Shown here in pieces: positions 12,709 to 22,021 of a DNA stretch of 64,000 nt. Within the stretch, counting starts at the first letter, position 1; each line of letters starts with the position of its first letter. Source of the DNA: Bacillus sp. FJAT-27264. Its GTDB lineage: Bacteria > Bacillota > Bacilli > Paenibacillales > Paenibacillaceae. The notes below the pieces were generated by a model. The model was given only the letters and a program-made list of their open reading frames with translations, was not told the origin of the DNA and did not search any database. Location of the stretch: NCBI RefSeq assembly GCF_001682855.1, contig NZ_MAQW01000002.1:62694-126693 (forward strand), written 5' to 3'. A program made the position numbers and the translations under genes.

Positions 12709-13827
12709 ATGAAGAAACTATTAGGCATTGCTATGTTGGCCTTATGCATATTCAGCATAGGGCTGCAGCCTCCCAAAGCCGCTGCCGCAATCAGCTATAC
12801 CGCCAAGGTAAATGCTGATTCCTTGAATGTGCGCAGCGAGCCGGCCAAGAATGCAGTCATCACGGGGTCACTGAAGAACGGTACGGTGGTAAGTGTCACA
12901 GACGAACAACATGGCTGGCTGAAGGTCAAGTCCGGTTCAACTTCCGGTTGGGTTGCTGGCTACTACCTTCAGAAGACAAGCGGAACGCCCACTGCCGGAA
13001 CGACCGTAAAGGTCAAGGCAACGCCGGCGGTTAAGACGTCCACTGGAAACAGCATGAACGCCAAAGCAACAGTTACCGCAAGCTCCCTGCGAATCAGGAG
13101 TGGCCCAGGCACTAGCTATAGCGCGCTGGGCTCACTGAAAGCGCAGGATACGGTAACCATCCTGCAGCGCCAGAACGGATGGCTGAAAATCCGCACAGCC
13201 AGCGGAGATACCGGTTGGGTCTCGGATCAATACATCCGCAGTGGTGCAAGCGCCACAAACAGCGCTCCGCCTCCTTCTTCCGGCGGCCTGAAGGGCAAGC
13301 TGATCGTGGTGGACCCGGGCCATGGCGGAAGTGATCCCGGCATGCTTGGCACCACCTACGGCACGCTCGAAAAGGACTTGAACCTGCAGACTGCCTTCTA
13401 TGTCCGCGACTACCTGCAGGCGGCGGGCGCCCGGGTCGAGATGACCCGAACGAAAGACGTGAAGCCTTCACTGGCCCAGCGTGCCCAGCTCGGCAAGACA
13501 CTTGGGGCGGATGCATTTGTGAGCATCCATTATAATTCCTCACCGAAGAAGATATCCGGAACGTTGACCTTCTTCTATTCCGAAAGCACTGACCTCAAGC
13601 TGGCTCGGGCGATTGAAGCCAGACTGGGACAAGGCATCGGTCTGAAGAGCAACGGCGTATCCTTCGGCGATTATCACATCCTCAGGGAGAACTCGATACC
13701 GTCAGCCCTGATGGAGCTTGGCTTTCTCTCTACCCCCTCTGATGAGGCGCTGGCCCGCACAGCCTCCTATCAGAAAAAAGCCGCCCAGGCTATAGCCAAC
13801 GGGCTGGCCGATTACTTCAGACGCTAA
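12709..13827 (+). CDS. Secreted N-acetylmuramoyl-L-alanine amidase with two SH3 domains
   Basis: 372 residues. A signal peptide (MKKLLGIAMLALCIFSIG... cleaved near AAAA) is followed by two bacterial SH3 domains (about 30-90 and 115-175, each with LxxRSGP/VRSEP and GWV). The C-terminal Amidase_3 domain carries the zinc and catalytic residues in VDPGHGGSDPG, GTLEKDLNLQ, SIHYN and ALMELGFLST. It cleaves the stem peptide from peptidoglycan muramic acid. The ATG at 12709 has AGGT and a signal peptide directly after it. The open frame extends 27 codons further upstream but without signal features. Confidence 0.92.
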   Translation: MKKLLGIAMLALCIFSIGLQPPKAAAAISYTAKVNADSLNVRSEPAKNAVITGSLKNGTVVSVTDEQHGWLKVKSGSTSGWVAGYYLQKTSGTPTAGTTVKVKATPAVKTSTGNSMNAKATVTASSLRIRSGPGTSYSALGSLKAQDTVTILQRQNGWLKIRTASGDTGWVSDQYIRSGASATNSAPPPSSGGLKGKLIVVDPGHGGSDPGMLGTTYGTLEKDLNLQTAFYVRDYLQAAGARVEMTRTKDVKPSLAQRAQLGKTLGADAFVSIHYNSSPKKISGTLTFFYSESTDLKLARAIEARLGQGIGLKSNGVSFGDYHILRENSIPSALMELGFLSTPSDEALARTASYQKKAAQAIANGLADYFRR

Positions 13828-13849
13828 GGCATTCGCGCCGCGGCATATC

Positions 13850-13900
13850 AAAAGCCCAGGTCTCTTATCCATTCTAAGGATAAGAGACCTGGGCTTTTTT
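13850..13900. terminator. Bidirectional terminator between amidase and mntH
   Basis: A perfect 20-bp stem (AAAGCCCAGGTCTCTTATCC and complement) around a 7-nt loop, with A-run and T-run flanks. It serves the two convergent genes. Confidence 0.92.
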
Positions 13901-13912
13901 GAGCTTTTTATT

Positions 13913-15205
13913 TTAATACAACATTTCAAAGACTAAGAACAAGTTCAGGAGGACTACCAGAGCCGAGATAATCCAGCCTGTGATAGAAGTAATCCGCAGA
14001 TTGACCAGTCCGCCCATAATTTGACGGTTGCTTGTGAAAATAATCAAGGGAATGAGTGCAAAGGCAATCCCGAACGACAGCACCACCTGACTCATGATCA
14101 GGGCGTCTGTAGCGTTCACACCCGCAATAATAATCGCAAGTGGTGGAATTGTAGTGATCGCCCGGCGCAGGTACAGATTGATTCTTTTATTGATGAAGCC
14201 CTGCATGACAACATCTCCGGCCATGGTGCCCACTGAAGAGCTGGACAATCCGGCAATGAGCAGCCCGAGTCCAAAGGAAACGGCCGTAACAGGTCCGGCT
14301 AGTTCTCGGAACTGATGAAAGGCTACGCCCAGATCTTCCACGACCATACCGTTCTTGAAGAACAGTGCAGCAGAGACGACGATCATCGCCATATTGACGG
14401 CTCCGGCAATGATCATGGCGATGATAATATCCGCCAGTTCCAGCTTGAAGATTTTCTTCTTCTCCGCTTCATTCCGGCCGACCACACGATCCTGCGTCAG
14501 CGAGGAATGCAGATAGATCGCATGCGGCATTACCGTTGCGCCCAGAATACCTGCGGCCAAAAGAATGCTGTCCACACCATCGAATCTGGGAGTAAACATG
14601 CCCACGGCTACTGCGCCCATATCCGGCTTGGATACAATCACTTGGAAAGTAAACGCCAGTACGACGATTAATACCATGGCACCTATTCCCGCTTCTAATG
14701 AACGGTACCCGCGCCGCTGTAGCTCCAGTATGGCAAACGACCCAACGGCGGTAATCAAAGCGGCTGGCAGCATAGGGATGCCGAATAGTAAATATAATCC
14801 TAAAGCCGCTCCTATAAACTCAGCCAAGTCTGTAGCAATAATTACAAGTTCACTTTGTATCCAGAGAAAAATCGAAACGCCTTTGGGGAATCGGTCATGC
14901 GCAATTTCAGGTAAATTCTTGCCGGTAGCGATACCCAGTTTGGCTGACAGTGATTGGATCAGTACCGCCATCAGATTAGAGGCGACAATCACCCATAGCA
15001 GCAGATATCCATACTTGGACCCCGCTGTAATATTGGTAGCAAAATTACCGGGATCGAGATAGGCAACCGCTGCTATAAAAGCAGGTCCGAGAAATGGCAA
15101 CAGCCGTTTCAGGCCTTTGACTTCTCCGTCCAATACAGCTTGGGCAGATATCTTGACTTTCTTTTCTTTGATCAGTTTTTGTTCCGCAACTTGTTGCTCC
15201 AACAT
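13913..15205 (-). CDS. mntH: NRAMP-family Mn(II)/Fe(II) transporter
   Basis: About 430 residues with 11 helices. The NRAMP signature DPGNFATNITAGSKYGY (TM1 metal site DPGN) and the TM6 MPHAIYLHSSLTQDR site are both intact. It imports Mn2+ with protons. The ATG at 15205 follows AGGAGGG. The open frame extends 20 codons upstream without a ribosome site. An MntR-like operator lies 47 bp upstream, consistent with manganese repression. Confidence 0.93.
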   Translation of the reverse strand: MLEQQVAEQKLIKEKKVKISAQAVLDGEVKGLKRLLPFLGPAFIAAVAYLDPGNFATNITAGSKYGYLLLWVIVASNLMAVLIQSLSAKLGIATGKNLPEIAHDRFPKGVSIFLWIQSELVIIATDLAEFIGAALGLYLLFGIPMLPAALITAVGSFAILELQRRGYRSLEAGIGAMVLIVVLAFTFQVIVSKPDMGAVAVGMFTPRFDGVDSILLAAGILGATVMPHAIYLHSSLTQDRVVGRNEAEKKKIFKLELADIIIAMIIAGAVNMAMIVVSAALFFKNGMVVEDLGVAFHQFRELAGPVTAVSFGLGLLIAGLSSSSVGTMAGDVVMQGFINKRINLYLRRAITTIPPLAIIIAGVNATDALIMSQVVLSFGIAFALIPLIIFTSNRQIMGGLVNLRITSITGWIISALVVLLNLFLVFEMLY

Positions 15206-15251
15206 GTCTATCCCTCCTCTTGCCCGGGAAAGTTGTCTATATACACGAAAG

Positions 15252-15268
15252 TTTCCTCGATGCAACTT
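15252..15268. promoter_or_regulatory. MntR operator of mntH
   Basis: TTTCCTCGATGCAACTT (reverse complement AAGTTGCATCGAGGAAA), flanked to give AAAGTT...GAAACTTT symmetry as in known MntR boxes. One mismatch separates it from the copy at 868-884. Confidence 0.7.
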
Positions 15269-15343
15269 TATAGTTGAATTATAGTACCTTCCATGTAAAA
15301 TGTAAATAGATTTTCATTTCAAATGTTTTCATTTTAAATTCAT

Positions 15344-16012
15344 TTATTTCTTCTTCTGCAAAGAAAGCTTATCGATCATATAACTGGTCAAGGCATTCAG
15401 ATGATTACCAATGGTGGCGCCTGTTTCCTGTTCTGCCTGCCGAGCCGCAGGAGCCATGGAAAGCTGGGCAGCAACGATACGGACGCCAGGATTCTCCTGA
15501 GCCGCGCGCTTTAATCCAGACGACACCAGCGTGGTATACTCATCCTTTTTCCCCTGCATAATCAGACTGAACGTATGCTCCAGCACGCTGGCTTCTGCAA
15601 GCACCTTACGCCCAGCAGCCTGGCAAAAGTGTTGAAACTGTTCCATCGTCCCTTTAATCGTATTGGGATTGGTGAAAACGAAGAGGACAGGTTCATCAGA
15701 CCGGCAGGCGTTCTGAAATAATGGGTCATCTATCTTTATGACGGGAATAGGCAATGGGTGAAGACTTTCCCGATATGCTGAAGTAAAAAAAGTGCAAGTG
15801 ATTAGAATGGCATCCACATGAGAGCCTGAAATCCAACATAGGGTCTCTCTAACCTTATTCTCAACAGTTTCATTATTAAAATCAGTGTCCATTTTTATGC
15901 GGTCAAGGCCTGGATCTACAAAATGTACCAGTTCCACCTCAAAGCCGGTTAAAGCATTCTCAATGTGCTCGATATTGGAGTAATGCGCGTGGTAACAGCC
16001 TATTCTTGTCAT
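15344..16012 (-). CDS. Asp/Glu racemase superfamily-like protein
   Basis: About 222 residues from the ATG at 16012, which follows GAGGGGG. The ITCTFFTSAY segment corresponds to the N-terminal catalytic cysteine loop of the Asp/Glu/hydantoin racemase fold. The C-terminal region VAAQLSMAPAARQAEQETG resembles the second-half loop of that family. The usual second cysteine of racemases is not evident, so it may be a lyase-like or non-racemase member. It is single-gene and AT-rich upstream. Function is uncertain. Confidence 0.6.
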   Translation of the reverse strand: MTRIGCYHAHYSNIEHIENALTGFEVELVHFVDPGLDRIKMDTDFNNETVENKVRETLCWISGSHVDAILITCTFFTSAYRESLHPLPIPVIKIDDPLFQNACRSDEPVLFVFTNPNTIKGTMEQFQHFCQAAGRKVLAEASVLEHTFSLIMQGKKDEYTTLVSSGLKRAAQENPGVRIVAAQLSMAPAARQAEQETGATIGNHLNALTSYMIDKLSLQKKK

Positions 16013-16053
16013 AAGGATTTTGCCCCCTCTAAAATACATCAAGCGTAAAACAA

Positions 16054-16085
16054 AAGGTCCCCTTCACACAAGTGAAAGGAACCTT
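16054..16085 (-). terminator. Terminator of the arsRBC-phosphatase operon
   Basis: AAGGTTCCTTTCAC and its partner GTGAAGGGGACCTT form a stem on the minus strand, followed by TTTGTTTTA. Confidence 0.8.
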
Positions 16086-16167
16086 ACAAAGCCTAAGCAT
16101 CATCTATGGGTGAACTACATAATTTTGACTGATCAAAAAGGAAAGTACGGATGCTTCGATTGCTTCC

Positions 16168-16602
16168 CTATACTCCTTGTGGATACAATCGGTTCAATAC
16201 TTCACGCATTGCCCCTTTAATCTGGATATCCGGACGTTTTTCTTTAGCTAAGTTTTCAGCTTCTTCTACCGTGGAGACTACCCCAAGTTCCAGCAGCAAA
16301 CCCGTGGCTACGGTTCCTGTACGGTTGCGGCCACCCGCGCAATGGAAGTAGACGGTTTTCCCACTGTTTACAGCTTCGCTGATGGCTAGGACTGCCTGTT
16401 GTACAGAGGCGTCTTGCCCACTTTCATGCTCCACAATCGGATGATGATGTCGGCTAACCTTATCCGGAAAACCCTCAGCTTTGGTGCCGTTGTCCCTCAG
16501 ATCAAACACATCTGAAATCTCCTGCTCCTGAAGCGCCTCCAGCAAACCGTTCTCCCCGCCGATATACACTTTACCTTCAATAAGTTCGTGATAGTCCGCC
16601 AT
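16168..16602 (-). CDS. Dual-specificity/tyrosine phosphatase family protein in the ars operon
   Basis: 144 residues with the Cys-based phosphatase P-loop HCAGGRNRTG (residues about 88-97) and the upstream general acid region near HHHPIVEHES. It begins two bases after the arsC stop, so it is co-transcribed with arsR-arsB-arsC. Arsenate reductases and such phosphatases share the P-loop fold. Whether this one acts on a protein, a small phosphoester or arsenate-related substrates cannot be told. Confidence 0.85.
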   Translation of the reverse strand: MADYHELIEGKVYIGGENGLLEALQEQEISDVFDLRDNGTKAEGFPDKVSRHHHPIVEHESGQDASVQQAVLAISEAVNSGKTVYFHCAGGRNRTGTVATGLLLELGVVSTVEEAENLAKEKRPDIQIKGAMREVLNRLYPQGV

Positions 16603-16604
16603 CC

Positions 16605-17030
16605 TTATTCTCCCGTCTCCGCAAATTGCTTAATACGTGCGCCGATCTGGTCACGAACATTTTGAAATACTGCCCATTTCTCCTCATCCGTCCCCTGAGC
16701 CTTGGCTGGATCATCAAACCCCCAGTGTTCACGTCTTACCTTCGGCGGGGTAATCGGGCATTTATCTGCGGCATCGCCACACAAGGTAACCACCAGATCT
16801 GCGTTATTCAAAAGATGGGAATCAATAATGTCGGAGGTTTGGCCCGAGATATCAATACCGGCTTCGCTCATGGCTTGTACCGCTTTTGGGTTCAGTCCAT
16901 GAGCTTCAATCCCGGCGCTGTAGACATTCCAGTCCTTACTCAAATATTGCTTCGCCCACCCCTCGGCCATCTGGCTCCGGCAAGAATTGCCTGTGCATAG
17001 AAAATAAAGAGTCTTCTTATCCATTGTCAT
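16605..17030 (-). CDS. arsC: Thioredoxin-coupled arsenate reductase
   Basis: 141 residues of the low-molecular-weight-phosphatase-like ArsC family. The nucleophile loop is CTGNSCRSQ (first Cys). The redox pair sits in [13 protein letters not shown], giving the Cys triad of the thioredoxin-dependent enzyme, followed by HWGFDDPA. It reduces arsenate to arsenite for export by ArsB. The second ATG (MDKKTLYF, at 17024) fits family starts equally well. It sits 15 bp after the arsB stop. trxA and trxB in this window could supply electrons. Confidence 0.95.
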   Translation of the reverse strand: MTMDKKTLYFLCTGNSCRSQMAEGWAKQYLSKDWNVYSAGIEAHGLNPKAVQAMSEAGIDISGQTSDIIDSHLLNNADLVVTLCGDAADKCPITPPKVRREHWGFDDPAKAQGTDEEKWAVFQNVRDQIGARIKQFAETGE

Positions 17031-17045
17031 CGATCTCCTTTTACA

Positions 17046-18335
17046 TTACAGAATAATTAACCATATATAGAGTCCTAACAGGGTAATAAACAGTGTGGGA
17101 ACCGTCAGGATGATGCCTGTTTTAAAATACGTTCCCCATGATATTTTCACGCCTTTAGTAGAAAGTACATGTAGCCAAAGCAAGGTCGCCAGCGAACCGA
17201 TCGGTGTAATCTTAGGCCCCAAATCTGACCCAATAACGTTCGCGTAAATCAAAGCTTCCTTCATGATTCCCGTCGTGTGTGTAGCATCGATCGCGAGCGC
17301 GTCAATTAGAACAGTAGGCATATTGTTCATCACTGAGGAGAGGATCGCGGCTATAAAGCCCATGCTCATCGTGGCGACGAATAACCCCTGATCTGTTGCC
17401 GCCCGCAGCACCTCTGCCAGCAAATCAGTAAGACCGGCATTCCGCAGCCCGTACACCACGACATACATCCCAATGGAGAAAAACACAATCGCCCAAGGCG
17501 CTCCCTTGATCACTTCCTTCGTGTTGACGGACAAACTATTTTTTGCCATCAGCAGGAAGAAAATCGCAATCACTCCGGCTACCGCCGAAACAGGGATGTT
17601 CAAAAATTCGCTGACGAAATACCCGATAAGCAGAATCGCCAGCACGACCCAGGACAGCTTGAACATCCCTTTGTCTTTGATCGCCTCTTGTGGGTTCTTT
17701 AGCTGAGCGCTGTCGAACCTTCCCGGGATGCTTCTGCGGAAGAAGACGAACAAGACCAGAATACTTGCCACCAGCGAAAATAAGGTTGGGATGATCATCC
17801 GGCCCGCATATTCCATGAAGGTGATGCCGAAGAAATCGGCGGACACGATATTCACCAGATTGCTGACGATAAGAGGCAATGAAGTTGTATCGGCGATGAA
17901 CCCGCTGGCGATGATGAACGGAAATACTTTTTTCTCATCGAATTTCAAGGCACGCACCATCGCAAGCACAATCGGAGTGAGGATCAGCGCCGCACCATCA
18001 TTGGCAAAAAACGCCGCCACCACTGCTCCCAGAATGGTCACGTAGACGAACAGCCTAATCCCACTCCCACGGGCAGCGCGTGCCATGTGTAGGGCGGCCC
18101 ATTCGAAAAATCCGATATGGTCCAGGATCAGTGAAATCAGGATGATCGCAATGAAGGCTAATGTCGCATTCCACACAATCCCGGTAACATCAAGCACATC
18201 GTTAAAACTTACTACCCCTATCAGTAACGCCAAGACCGCCCCGCCACAGGCGGACCAGCCAATGGACAGGTTCTTAGGTTGCCAGATTACAAATACTAAT
18301 GTGACTATAAAAATAATAATTGCCCAAGCGGCCAC
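17046..18335 (-). CDS. arsB: Arsenite efflux membrane protein
   Basis: 429 residues with about 11-12 helices, of the ArsB/NhaD-type ion transporter family rather than ACR3. Recognisable segments are [31 protein letters not shown] and [13 protein letters not shown]. It expels arsenite or antimonite by proton antiport and can be energised by ArsA. A separate arsDA operon lies 20 kb away in this window. A second ArsR-type operator sits 85 bp upstream of the start. Confidence 0.93.
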   Translation of the reverse strand: MAAWAIIIFIVTLVFVIWQPKNLSIGWSACGGAVLALLIGVVSFNDVLDVTGIVWNATLAFIAIILISLILDHIGFFEWAALHMARAARGSGIRLFVYVTILGAVVAAFFANDGAALILTPIVLAMVRALKFDEKKVFPFIIASGFIADTTSLPLIVSNLVNIVSADFFGITFMEYAGRMIIPTLFSLVASILVLFVFFRRSIPGRFDSAQLKNPQEAIKDKGMFKLSWVVLAILLIGYFVSEFLNIPVSAVAGVIAIFFLLMAKNSLSVNTKEVIKGAPWAIVFFSIGMYVVVYGLRNAGLTDLLAEVLRAATDQGLFVATMSMGFIAAILSSVMNNMPTVLIDALAIDATHTTGIMKEALIYANVIGSDLGPKITPIGSLATLLWLHVLSTKGVKISWGTYFKTGIILTVPTLFITLLGLYIWLIIL

Positions 18336-18419
18336 TGCTACAACCTCCAGTTGCTTCTGATCATATTAGATGAACTTACGACACAAACGCCGACTCGGTC
18401 ATCATCACACTACATAATA

Positions 18420-18439
18420 ATATAACTATATACTTATAT
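18420..18439. promoter_or_regulatory. Second ArsR-type operator, between arsR and arsB
   Basis: Reverse complement ATATAAGTATATAGTTATAT matches the palindrome upstream of arsR (18822-18841) at 17 of 20 positions. This suggests an internal ArsR-controlled promoter for arsB-arsC. Confidence 0.55.
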
Positions 18440-18471
18440 ATAAAACATAGCTTTGTTACTTCAAGCGTTTA

Positions 18472-18798
18472 TCACTCACAAGAAGCAACAATTTCTTTTT
18501 TATTCAAAAGGGTTAATATCGTCTTGGAATCCGGCATTTGACTCAGAACAGCCTGAATATGCGGCTTATCTTCGACATTCAGGGAATAATGTACCCATTG
18601 TCCACGTTTACTCTCCTTAACGATGCCCTGTGTTTTTAGCTTTCTTAGATGCTGGCTGACCGCCGGCTGTGAAATATCAAAGATGTCCACAAATTCGCAC
18701 ACGCACCACTCCCGCTCTTTCAACAGCGAAAGCATCGCCAGACGCGTCTTGTCTCCCAGCAGTTTCATATCGTCAGCAATATCGGCTAGCGGCTCCAT
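18472..18798 (-). CDS. arsR: ArsR-family arsenite-responsive repressor
   Basis: 108 residues with a winged helix-turn-helix and the metalloid-binding CVCEF motif in the recognition-helix region, followed by DISQPAVSQHLRKLK. It dissociates from DNA on binding As(III) or Sb(III). It is the first gene of arsR-arsB-arsC-phosphatase. The ATG follows AAAGGAGG. A perfect 20-bp palindrome overlaps its promoter, indicating autoregulation. Confidence 0.93.
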   Translation of the reverse strand: MEPLADIADDMKLLGDKTRLAMLSLLKEREWCVCEFVDIFDISQPAVSQHLRKLKTQGIVKESKRGQWVHYSLNVEDKPHIQAVLSQMPDSKTILTLLNKKEIVASCE

Positions 18799-18821
18799 AT
18801 CTGTCGCCTCCTTTCACACTT

Positions 18822-18868
18822 ATATAAGCATATGCTTATATTCTAATCTTCTGTCTCGAATTTGACAA
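18822..18868 (-). promoter_or_regulatory. Promoter and ArsR operator of arsR-arsB-arsC
   Basis: TTGTCA, a 17-bp spacer and TAGAAT (18840-18868, minus strand). A perfect palindrome ATATAAGCATATGCTTATAT at 18822-18841 overlaps the edge of the -10 box. Confidence 0.85.
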
Positions 18869-18875
18869 GAATTAA

Positions 18876-18918
18876 ATAAAAAACCAGCTCAAGCACGTAA
18901 TTAACGTGATGAACTGGT
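18876..18918 (-). terminator. Terminator of the serine hydrolase-MFS operon
   Basis: Stem ACCAGTTCA...TGAGCTGGT with an inner CACGT/ACGTG pairing on the minus strand, followed by TTTTTTATTT. Confidence 0.85.
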
Positions 18919-18937
18919 AACCAGGTTTAGTATTATC

Positions 18938-20131
18938 CTACAGATTAGAGGATACGGGACGATTGGCCTGATTCCCTTGCTTGCTTTTCCGGTCAAAGTA
19001 AAGCACCTTGAAAGAAATACATACCATTGCCAGCAGGATAAACAGTAATCCACTCCCAATGGTCCCTCTCATCCCCGCAGCCGCAATGAACCACCCTCCA
19101 GCTACCGAACCCAGGGAAACACCAAGGTTGATAAAAGAAATATAGAGAGCATTCGCAAATTCGGGGGCTTCAGGAGCTTCAGCGGTGATCCATAACTGAG
19201 TCACGATTAAACCGCTGGTATGAGCAGCTCCCCACAGCACAATAATAACAAGCAGCGGCATAAACGAGCTTTCCCCTAAATAAAGCAGCAAGAAAGAAAG
19301 TGCTAATACGATCGGCTGAATAAACGTTGTCTTTACCTTATGCTTACCAAGCATTTTTCCAGCAAACAAATTGCCTGCAACACCACCGAGGCCAAACACC
19401 ACCAGCAGGATGCTGACGGCTTTTCCGCTCAATCCCATCACTTGTCCCAAATATTCTGCAGCATAGCTGTATACAGAGAACATCGCGGCAAATATGAAGG
19501 CAGCTGCGGCAATATTGATCCACAAGGGAGTTTTACGCAAAATGCCGAGTTGCTCTTTGTACGATACTTTTTCAACGGAAGAAGTTTCCGGGAGCATGAT
19601 TGCTATGCCAATGGCAGCAATAACATTTACAACGGTACAAAATAGAAAGGACGCCTCGAACGAAAATTGATCGGCGATATAGGTTGTAATCGGTACGCCA
19701 AGTACCATTCCCATGCTGGTTCCCACAAAAGCTTTAGCGGAAGCTTGCGTTGACTTCTCCTTCGGATAAAGCGAAGTCGCTGCGACAAAGGCCAAAGAAA
19801 AATAGACCGGGTGGAACAATGCCGGAATAATCCGGAGTACCATTAAAATCTGAAAATTAGCCGCATAAGCTGACATCAAACTGCTCCCCGAAAAAATCAA
19901 AAGGGACACGATGAGCACTTTTTTTCGATTATATTTTGAAAGGAACAGTACCATAAACGGACCACACAGTGCTATGACCAGAGCGAACAAACCCACGAGC
20001 AGGCCGGCCTCAGAAGTGCCAACATGGTAACGCTCCATAATAGCGGGCAGTATACCTACAACACCAAACTCAATGGTGTATACCCCGAATAAACCTAGAG
20101 CAATAAAGAAAAGGGGATTAAATCTTCTCAT
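18938..20131 (-). CDS. MFS transporter (AraJ/sugar- or drug-efflux type)
   Basis: About 397 residues with 12 helices, from the ATG at 20131. Segments such as GTSEAGLLVGLFALVIALCGP and KAFVGTSMGMVLGVPITTYIADQ are typical of the AraJ/YdhP drug-proton antiporter group. The start overlaps the stop of the upstream serine hydrolase by ATGA, so the two are translationally coupled. The frame extends 78 codons further upstream, but that stretch only shadows the hydrolase gene. The substrate is unknown. Confidence 0.85.
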   Translation of the reverse strand: MRRFNPLFFIALGLFGVYTIEFGVVGILPAIMERYHVGTSEAGLLVGLFALVIALCGPFMVLFLSKYNRKKVLIVSLLIFSGSSLMSAYAANFQILMVLRIIPALFHPVYFSLAFVAATSLYPKEKSTQASAKAFVGTSMGMVLGVPITTYIADQFSFEASFLFCTVVNVIAAIGIAIMLPETSSVEKVSYKEQLGILRKTPLWINIAAAAFIFAAMFSVYSYAAEYLGQVMGLSGKAVSILLVVFGLGGVAGNLFAGKMLGKHKVKTTFIQPIVLALSFLLLYLGESSFMPLLVIIVLWGAAHTSGLIVTQLWITAEAPEAPEFANALYISFINLGVSLGSVAGGWFIAAAGMRGTIGSGLLFILLAMVCISFKVLYFDRKSKQGNQANRPVSSNL

Positions 20132-21306
20132 GATTCCCTGATCCCGGCATAGACGGCTTCTGTAAGATCTGTAGTGAACTTGCCCGACATGCCTTCCAGC
20201 GCGGTATTGGTGAACGCTACGACGCTGAGCTGCTTCGAAGGGTCCACAAACCACGAATGACCATAGGTTCCTCCCATACGCCAAGTACCCGGTGATTCTG
20301 GGGTAGCTGCAGCAACCGGGTCTTTGAGCAGAACAAAACCTAAGCCGAACCCTCTGCCTCGCCAAAAGGCCATCGGAAGATCGCCGATCTGATTGGTAGT
20401 CATCTCACGAACCACTGCCTCTTTCATCAGTGGTTCTCCCCCCTTGCGCAAGGTTTCTAGCAGCTTCAAAAAGTCACCTGCACTGCCGACCATGCCCGCT
20501 CCACCTGAAGGGTAAGCTGTAGCATCCGTTGCCCGGCCAGGAGCAAGCCGGAAACCCGCTGTCCCCTCTACGAATGGTATGGTATCAAAATCCCGCAAGC
20601 GACGTGGCTCAGCAGGATCATCAGCGTAGGCAACAGCCAGCCGGCCAGGATCGACTGCAGTAAAGCCGGTATCACTCATGCCGAGAGGATCTGTTACCAG
20701 TGAACGCACAGCTTCCCCAAGCGGTGCATTTGCTGCCTTTTCAATCACTGCGCCTAGTACATCTGTAGCAATAGAATATTTCCACTGCGTTCCAGGTTCA
20801 TACAGGAGCGGCACAGAAGCAAGCCGACGCAGGTTCTCTTCCAATGTGATATCCGCCAGATCCATCCCATCAGATACACCCGCAAGCTCATAGGAACCCT
20901 TCTCTTCTTGAAAAAAACGGTACGTCAGTCCGGCGGTGTGTGTTAACAGGTGACGAATCGTCAATGTCGCAGCTTCACCATTCAGTAGCCGTGGACGGAA
21001 TTCTGGCAGCCAGCGATCTACACGGTCATCCAGTTGCAGACGGCCTTGTGATACCAGTGCCAAAGCAGCTGTGGAAACAATAGGCTTAGACACAGAAGCC
21101 AGCCGAAATAACGCCTCCTCATGCATGGGACGATTGTTCTCCCGATCCGCAAAACCCGCTGCGCGGTTATACACCAAATCCCCACCCATTGACACTTTAA
21201 CAACGGCACCGGCTAACCTTTTATCGGCAAGCGTGTGATCGATGACCTCATCTATACGTGCTTGTAAATTCGCCTGCGTCTCTTTGTTCCAATATAATTT
21301 ATCCAA
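20128..21306 (-). CDS. Serine hydrolase of the class C beta-lactamase family
   Basis: About 393 residues. The SxxK nucleophile is in RLASVSKP, the YxN-equivalent is YSI in WKYSIATDVLG, and the third motif region is GGTYGHSWFV. It has no signal peptide, which points to a cytoplasmic esterase or peptidase rather than a penicillin-binding protein. The probable start is a TTG at 21306 after AGAGAGG. An ATG at 21336 is in frame but has no ribosome site. It is co-transcribed with the MFS transporter and divergent from an Lrp-type regulator that may control it. Confidence 0.85.
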   Translation of the reverse strand: MDKLYWNKETQANLQARIDEVIDHTLADKRLAGAVVKVSMGGDLVYNRAAGFADRENNRPMHEEALFRLASVSKPIVSTAALALVSQGRLQLDDRVDRWLPEFRPRLLNGEAATLTIRHLLTHTAGLTYRFFQEEKGSYELAGVSDGMDLADITLEENLRRLASVPLLYEPGTQWKYSIATDVLGAVIEKAANAPLGEAVRSLVTDPLGMSDTGFTAVDPGRLAVAYADDPAEPRRLRDFDTIPFVEGTAGFRLAPGRATDATAYPSGGAGMVGSAGDFLKLLETLRKGGEPLMKEAVVREMTTNQIGDLPMAFWRGRGFGLGFVLLKDPVAAATPESPGTWRMGGTYGHSWFVDPSKQLSVVAFTNTALEGMSGKFTTDLTEAVYAGIRES

Positions 21307-21478
21307 GTGACACTCATCCTCTCTGAACAATATCATGTTGCTTCGTTTTCCAGGGTGAGTTTATTATATAAATCAAGTCCCTTTGAATACATAAGACAAA
21401 CCAGTTAGTTTCTTCATTTGACAAAGAAAAATGAGGTAGTTTGAAAGGAAAATTTATAAATTAAAGGAGTGCGTTTTC

Positions 21479-21940
21479 ATGGACCATATAGATAAGCAGA
21501 TTCTATTTCATTTGCAAGATCAGGCGAGGATCTCAATGACCGAATTGGGGAAAAGTGTCGGCCTATCGCAACCAGCCGTTACAGAGAGAGTCCGCCGTCT
21601 GGAAGAGAATGGGGTCATTGAGGCGTATCGCACAGTGATCTCCCCGGAGAAAATCGGCAAAGGTACTGCGGCCTATGTACTGTTTAGAACAAAGGAATGT
21701 TATCCATTCCTTGATTTTTGCCGTTCTGCACCCGAGGTTGTTGAATGCTATCGCATCAGCGGAGAACACAATTACCTGCTGAAAGTAATGACCGATTCTA
21801 CCAAATCCCTTGAAGAATTCGGCAACCAGTGCGATCCCTATGGGACTTACACCGTTCTTATCGTAATGTCATCCCCTATTGATCCTAAATTTCTCATCCC
21901 CTCGCTTGAAAAAGCAAATCTGCTCGCTGATCCAGAATAG
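21479..21940 (+). CDS. Lrp/AsnC-family transcriptional regulator
   Basis: 153 residues: an N-terminal HTH (MDHIDKQILFHLQDQARISMTELGKSVGLSQPAV) and a C-terminal RAM ligand domain with the SGEHNYLLKV strand. It starts at an ATG after AAGGAG. Divergent from the serine hydrolase-MFS pair, with about 170 bp between them, it is the likely local regulator. The effector is probably an amino acid or related molecule. Confidence 0.92.
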   Translation: MDHIDKQILFHLQDQARISMTELGKSVGLSQPAVTERVRRLEENGVIEAYRTVISPEKIGKGTAAYVLFRTKECYPFLDFCRSAPEVVECYRISGEHNYLLKVMTDSTKSLEEFGNQCDPYGTYTVLIVMSSPIDPKFLIPSLEKANLLADPE

Positions 21941-21959
21941 GTCTCTGACGATGTACAAA

Positions 21960-21990
21960 CAAAAAGGAATCCGGCAAAGAGCCGGATCCC
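21960..21990 (-). terminator. Terminator of the GH8 gene
   Basis: GGGATCCGGC/GCCGGATTCC stem followed by TTTTTG on the minus strand. Confidence 0.85.
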
Positions 21991-22021
21991 TGGGAAATCG
22001 AATGAGCACAGAGTCGCGTTA

